Below, in pieces: positions 61,403 through 64,000 of a stretch of 64,000 nucleotides of DNA. The stretch's first letter is position 1; every line of letters starts with the position of its first letter. A model generated the notes under the pieces. The model saw only the letters and a program-made list of their open reading frames with translations, ran no database searches and had not been told where the DNA came from. The stretch comes from Hyphomicrobiales bacterium (lineage in GTDB: Bacteria; Pseudomonadota; Alphaproteobacteria; Rhizobiales; Rhizobiaceae): positions 62,001-126,000 of the forward strand of contig UBMI01000010.1 of assembly GCA_900466475.1 (NCBI GenBank), written 5' to 3'. The position numbers and the translations under genes are program-made.

Positions 61403-61963
61403 TCAATATGTCCTGTAGCCGTTCAGGCTCTGCAGCAGAGCGCGATAGGCCCAGGTGTTTTCGCCGCCGCGATCGCGAATCTCGACGAGCTGGACGCGGG
61501 CGCCCTGGATGTCTCCCTGCTCGGCAAGCGCCATGCCCATATAGGAGCGCACGAGGATATAGTTCTCATCCTGCTGCAGCGCCTTCTTGTAGTAGGACAT
61601 GCCGAGCTCCATGCGGCCGGCCTTGCGGTTGGCATAGCCAAGATAATTCAGGATGCGCGGATCGTTCTGGTTTTTGGCGAGATTGAGCACCGTGATGGCG
61701 TTTTCATACTGACCGGCATAGGCGAATTCGCGGGCGAACTTGTAGAGATCGTCATCGTTGAAGCTCTGCTTCTTCGGGTCGACGCATTCCTTCTTCTTGG
61801 CATCCCACACCTTGCCTTTGGTGCAGGTCTTGGTGGTCTGGGTCTTCTGCGGCGGGGAGGTCTCGTCATTGTTGTCGCCGACCGCGAAGGCGGACGTGGC
61901 GAGGCCTAAAGCAAAGACGGAAACAAGCGAAAGTCTGCACAGGCGACGAAGAGAAGCAGTCAT
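61403..61963 (-). CDS. Exported TPR-repeat protein
   Basis: A 186-residue protein with signal peptide (LCRLSLVSVFALGLATSAFA), ATG 61963 after CGGAGTACGCCCG. A short region (TCTKGKVWDAKKKECVDPKKQ) with two cysteines resembles a small disulfide motif. Then come two to three TPR repeats, about 70-180: LYKFAREFAYAGQYENAITVLNLAK, ILNYLGYANRKAGRMELGMSYYKKAL, LVRSYMGMALAEQGDIQGARVQL. Likely a periplasmic adaptor. It is the nearest upstream neighbour of the ECF gene on the same strand, separated by 220 bases that hold no gene. Confidence 0.85.
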   Translation of the reverse strand: MTASLRRLCRLSLVSVFALGLATSAFAVGDNNDETSPPQKTQTTKTCTKGKVWDAKKKECVDPKKQSFNDDDLYKFAREFAYAGQYENAITVLNLAKNQNDPRILNYLGYANRKAGRMELGMSYYKKALQQDENYILVRSYMGMALAEQGDIQGARVQLVEIRDRGGENTWAYRALLQSLNGYRTY

Positions 61964-62122
61964 CGGGCGTACTCCGTTTTGAAACGCTGCGGTTGTCGGA
62001 TTGTACGCCGACGATTGAAAATACCAAGAGCCCCGGCGGCCTTTATTGCTGATGTTGCGACACTGGCAAACGCTCTTCACGCGTTGCTTCAATCGCCGTC
62101 GGATCTGATTCCGCAAACGGCG

Positions 62123-63031
62123 TTAAAATGCGAAAATATCAGCGCTTTCCGGCATCATGCCGTCACCGGTGTCGTTGATGCTGAAGCGCTCGCCCTTGAC
62201 CTCCCAGGCGCCGGGAGAACCGGAAATGGAGAAGAGATTGTAGGCGGCGCGGGGCTTGATGCCGCCCGGTCCCTGCGAGGCAGAGGCGATGCCGATGACA
62301 GGGACGGGACCTGTCTGCCCGCGCAGCCAGTAGAGCGTATTGAGATGCGTATGGCCATGCAGCACGAGTTCCGCTCCGCCGGTGGAAATGACGGCTGCGA
62401 AACGGCGGATGCCGATCATGCGCTTGTAAAAGGAGGTCGCGCCGCGGATGGGCGGATGGTGGATCATGACGACACGGAAGAGGCCGGCTTCACCGGCAGC
62501 GCGCAGCATGTTGACCGTATCGCGCGCCTGGCGCGCGCCGAAGAAGCCGGAGGCCGCGAAGGGTGGGGTTGCAACGGCCGTCGAGCAGCCGACGATTGCG
62601 ACCTTGTCGCGGATGCGAAGGTAGGGGAAGATGTGGCGGTCTTCTTCCCATTGCGGCGGAGCGAGGTCGCCGCGCACATAGTCGTACCAAGCGCGCATCG
62701 ACTTCTCATAGGAGCCTGGCACATAGGCATCGTGGTTGCCGGGAACGACCGAGGTCGCGGCGGGATCGCCGAGTTCGCGCAGCCAGGCCGCGGCGGCGCG
62801 GATCTCGATGCCGCTTGCGAGGTTGACGAGGTCGCCGGTCACCGCCAGATGGTCAGCCTTATGCGAACGGATATCGTTCAGCAGCAGATCGAGCGTGCTG
62901 CCGAAAAGATGCTTGCGCCGGTTGCGGTGCCAGTTCACAAAGCCCGTGATACGTTTTGAAAAAAGTTCGTGAATGGAAAGGCGGGGCAGGGGTCCGAGAT
63001 GGACGTCGGAGATATGCGCTAGCTTGAACAT
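62123..63031 (-). CDS. Metallophosphoesterase
   Basis: A 302-residue calcineurin-type phosphoesterase. Start MFKLAHISDVHLG at 63031; an ATG 12 bases upstream is possible and neither has a strong ribosome site. Metal-binding motifs are complete: D-x-H in ISDVHLG, GDLVN in LAVTGDLVN, GNHDA in VVPGNHDAY, H in MIHHPP, and GHTH in VLHGHTHLN. The product could be a cyclic-nucleotide, nucleotide or lipid phosphodiesterase. No signal peptide. Convergent with the TPR gene's opposite end; divergent from the Nudix gene by 56 bases. Confidence 0.9.
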   Translation of the reverse strand: MFKLAHISDVHLGPLPRLSIHELFSKRITGFVNWHRNRRKHLFGSTLDLLLNDIRSHKADHLAVTGDLVNLASGIEIRAAAAWLRELGDPAATSVVPGNHDAYVPGSYEKSMRAWYDYVRGDLAPPQWEEDRHIFPYLRIRDKVAIVGCSTAVATPPFAASGFFGARQARDTVNMLRAAGEAGLFRVVMIHHPPIRGATSFYKRMIGIRRFAAVISTGGAELVLHGHTHLNTLYWLRGQTGPVPVIGIASASQGPGGIKPRAAYNLFSISGSPGAWEVKGERFSINDTGDGMMPESADIFAF

Positions 63032-63087
63032 GCAACGACACATAGACCAGCTTATTTACAATTCAAACACATCCGCGCGATGAGAGT

Positions 63088-63579
63088 ATGAAAGAGCCCA
63101 TGGCAGACAAACAAACATGGCCCCTTCACATGAAAGTGTTGGTGCGGCTGCTGCACGTGTATTTTTCCATCGCGCGCGGAATGACGATGGGGGTCCGTGC
63201 AGCCTGTTTCGACGAGCAGGGACGCCTCTTTCTCGTTCGTCACGGCTATACCGGCGGATGGCATATGCCAGGCGGCGGGCTGGAGCGAAACGAGACGGCA
63301 GAAGAAGCGCTCATCAAGGAATTGCGGGAGGAAGGCAACCTTAGGATCGTCGGCAAGCCGCAACTCTTCCACGTCTATTTCAACACCAGTATCACCCGGC
63401 GCGATCATGTGGTCTTCTATCGCGCCACCGTGGAACAGACGGCACCTCGGCCGCCGGACTGGGAAATTGCCGATAGCGGCTTTTTCGAGATCGACAACCT
63501 GCCGGCGGAAACGACCGAAGCGACGCATAGGAGGCTGACCGAGCTCCGCGGCGAGGCGGAGCCGGCACATTACTGGTAA
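63088..63579 (+). CDS. Nudix hydrolase with divergent Nudix box
   Basis: A 163-residue protein; ATG 63088 is used, with ATG 63100 possible. The region GGWHMPGGGLERNETAEEALIKELREEGNL corresponds to the Nudix box, G-x5-E-x7-REUxEExGU, but has Lys for the catalytic-loop Arg and reads EEGNL where EExGU is expected. The family hydrolyses nucleoside diphosphate derivatives; whether this one still does is uncertain. N-terminal helices (MKVLVRLLHVYFSIARGMTMGVRA) match the rhizobial group where this protein is common. Convergent with the glutathionyl-hydroquinone reductase gene. Confidence 0.82.
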   Translation: MKEPMADKQTWPLHMKVLVRLLHVYFSIARGMTMGVRAACFDEQGRLFLVRHGYTGGWHMPGGGLERNETAEEALIKELREEGNLRIVGKPQLFHVYFNTSITRRDHVVFYRATVEQTAPRPPDWEIADSGFFEIDNLPAETTEATHRRLTELRGEAEPAHYW

Positions 63580-63582
63580 AGC

Positions 63583-64000
63583 TCAGGCTGCGGCTAAAAG
63601 CTTGTCACGGCCATGCGGCCGGTCGAGATCGAGCGCCGGACCAACGGGCACGATGCCGGTCGGGTTGATCATCTTGTGGCTCCGGTAATAGTGTTCCTTG
63701 ATGTGTCGCAGGTTCACCGTGTCGGCAACACCAGGGGTTTGATAGAGGTCACGCAGATAGGCCGGCAGGTTGCGGTAGTCCTCGATACGGCGGATATTGC
63801 ATTTGAAGTGGCCGACATAAACGGGATCGAAACGTACGAGCGTCGTAAAGAGCCGCCAGTCGGCTTCGGTCTGGCGATCGCCGAAAAGGTAACGGCCCTT
63901 GCCAAGGCGCTCATCGAGCCTGTCCAGCGTTTCGAAGAGCTTGACGACATTTTCCTCGTAAGCTGCTTGCGTGGTGGCAAAGCCTGACTTGTAGACGCCG
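63583..64000 (-). CDS. Glutathionyl-hydroquinone reductase (YqjG/ECM4 family), 5' end outside window
   Basis: The last 138 codons of a gene entering from the right edge, ending at a TGA at 63583-63585. The visible part reads GVYKSGFATTQAAYEE, LDRLDERLGKGRYLFGD, EADWRLFTTLVRFDPVYVGHFKCN and HIKEHYYRSHKMINPTGIVPVGP, which is the C-terminal half of Xi-class glutathione transferases. These reduce glutathionyl-hydroquinones to hydroquinones using glutathione. The catalytic Cys lies in the missing N-terminal part. Three bases separate it from the Nudix stop. Confidence 0.9.
   Translation of the reverse strand, partial: GVYKSGFATTQAAYEENVVKLFETLDRLDERLGKGRYLFGDRQTEADWRLFTTLVRFDPVYVGHFKCNIRRIEDYRNLPAYLRDLYQTPGVADTVNLRHIKEHYYRSHKMINPTGIVPVGPALDLDRPHGRDKLLAAA

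Overview
The window is chromosomal DNA of an alphaproteobacterium of the Rhizobiaceae, most likely the Rhizobium leguminosarum/etli group. The clues are the eukaryote-type glutamine synthetase glnII with the divergent small regulator gstI, the fused TrpE(G) behind a Trp-codon leader peptide, choline transporter genes in choXWV order with the ChoX binding residues, a short PutA beside an Lrp-type PutR, a NolR-like ArsR regulator and a RirA-type iron box before a haem receptor. Base composition and codon use look even throughout. I see no phage, insertion sequence, CRISPR array, tRNA or rRNA, so this is core chromosome, not an island.

Layout. 1-3.1 kb: cut-off exported protein, NnrU-like membrane protein, YfgM-like protein, der. 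3.1-6.1 kb: OhrR-type regulator divergent from an exported esterase with twin operators, then a GT4 glycosyltransferase. 6.1-7.8 kb: glnII/gstI nitrogen module with a sigma-54 promoter. 7.9-19.2 kb: KDG kinase, oppABCDF, alpha-glucosidase, adenine deaminase, branched-chain amino-acid binding protein. 19.8-26.9 kb: HD-GYP protein, secreted hydrolase, omega-aminotransferase, PhoX, NolR-like regulator, HugZ-like protein. 27.0-35.1 kb: choXWV, tdk, two poorly known genes, LuxR-solo plus PAS pair, putR. 35.2-46.3 kb: putA, a secreted two-repeat ClpP-fold protein, YqhA, fhs, extensin-like protein, haem receptor. 46.4-58.4 kb: trpL-trpE(G), small membrane proteins, MarR-GNAT pair, CDF exporter-queF, DUF2076 protein, clpP, BenE, leu leader peptide-leuA. 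58.4-64 kb: HxlR/oxidoreductase pair, ECF sigma/anti-sigma pair, TPR protein, phosphoesterase, Nudix protein, end of a glutathionyl-hydroquinone reductase.

How it works together. Much of the window is scavenging and its control: peptide, choline and branched-chain amino-acid ABC uptake, proline degradation, periplasmic phosphatase, haem uptake and nitrogen assimilation. Several genes carry visible cis-regulation: sigma-54 promoter (glnII), leader-peptide attenuators (trpE, leuA), an IRO box (haem receptor), operator repeats (ohrR-like, marR-like), a NolR-type box, and stable hairpins between binding-protein and permease genes in two ABC operons.

The least explained items are the two-repeat ClpP-fold protein whose second repeat has lost the His, the LuxR-family solo lacking the acyl-homoserine-lactone Asp and followed by a PAS-only protein, the coiled-coil gene at 30861-31934, and a 16-bp palindrome found twice around the NolR-like gene.
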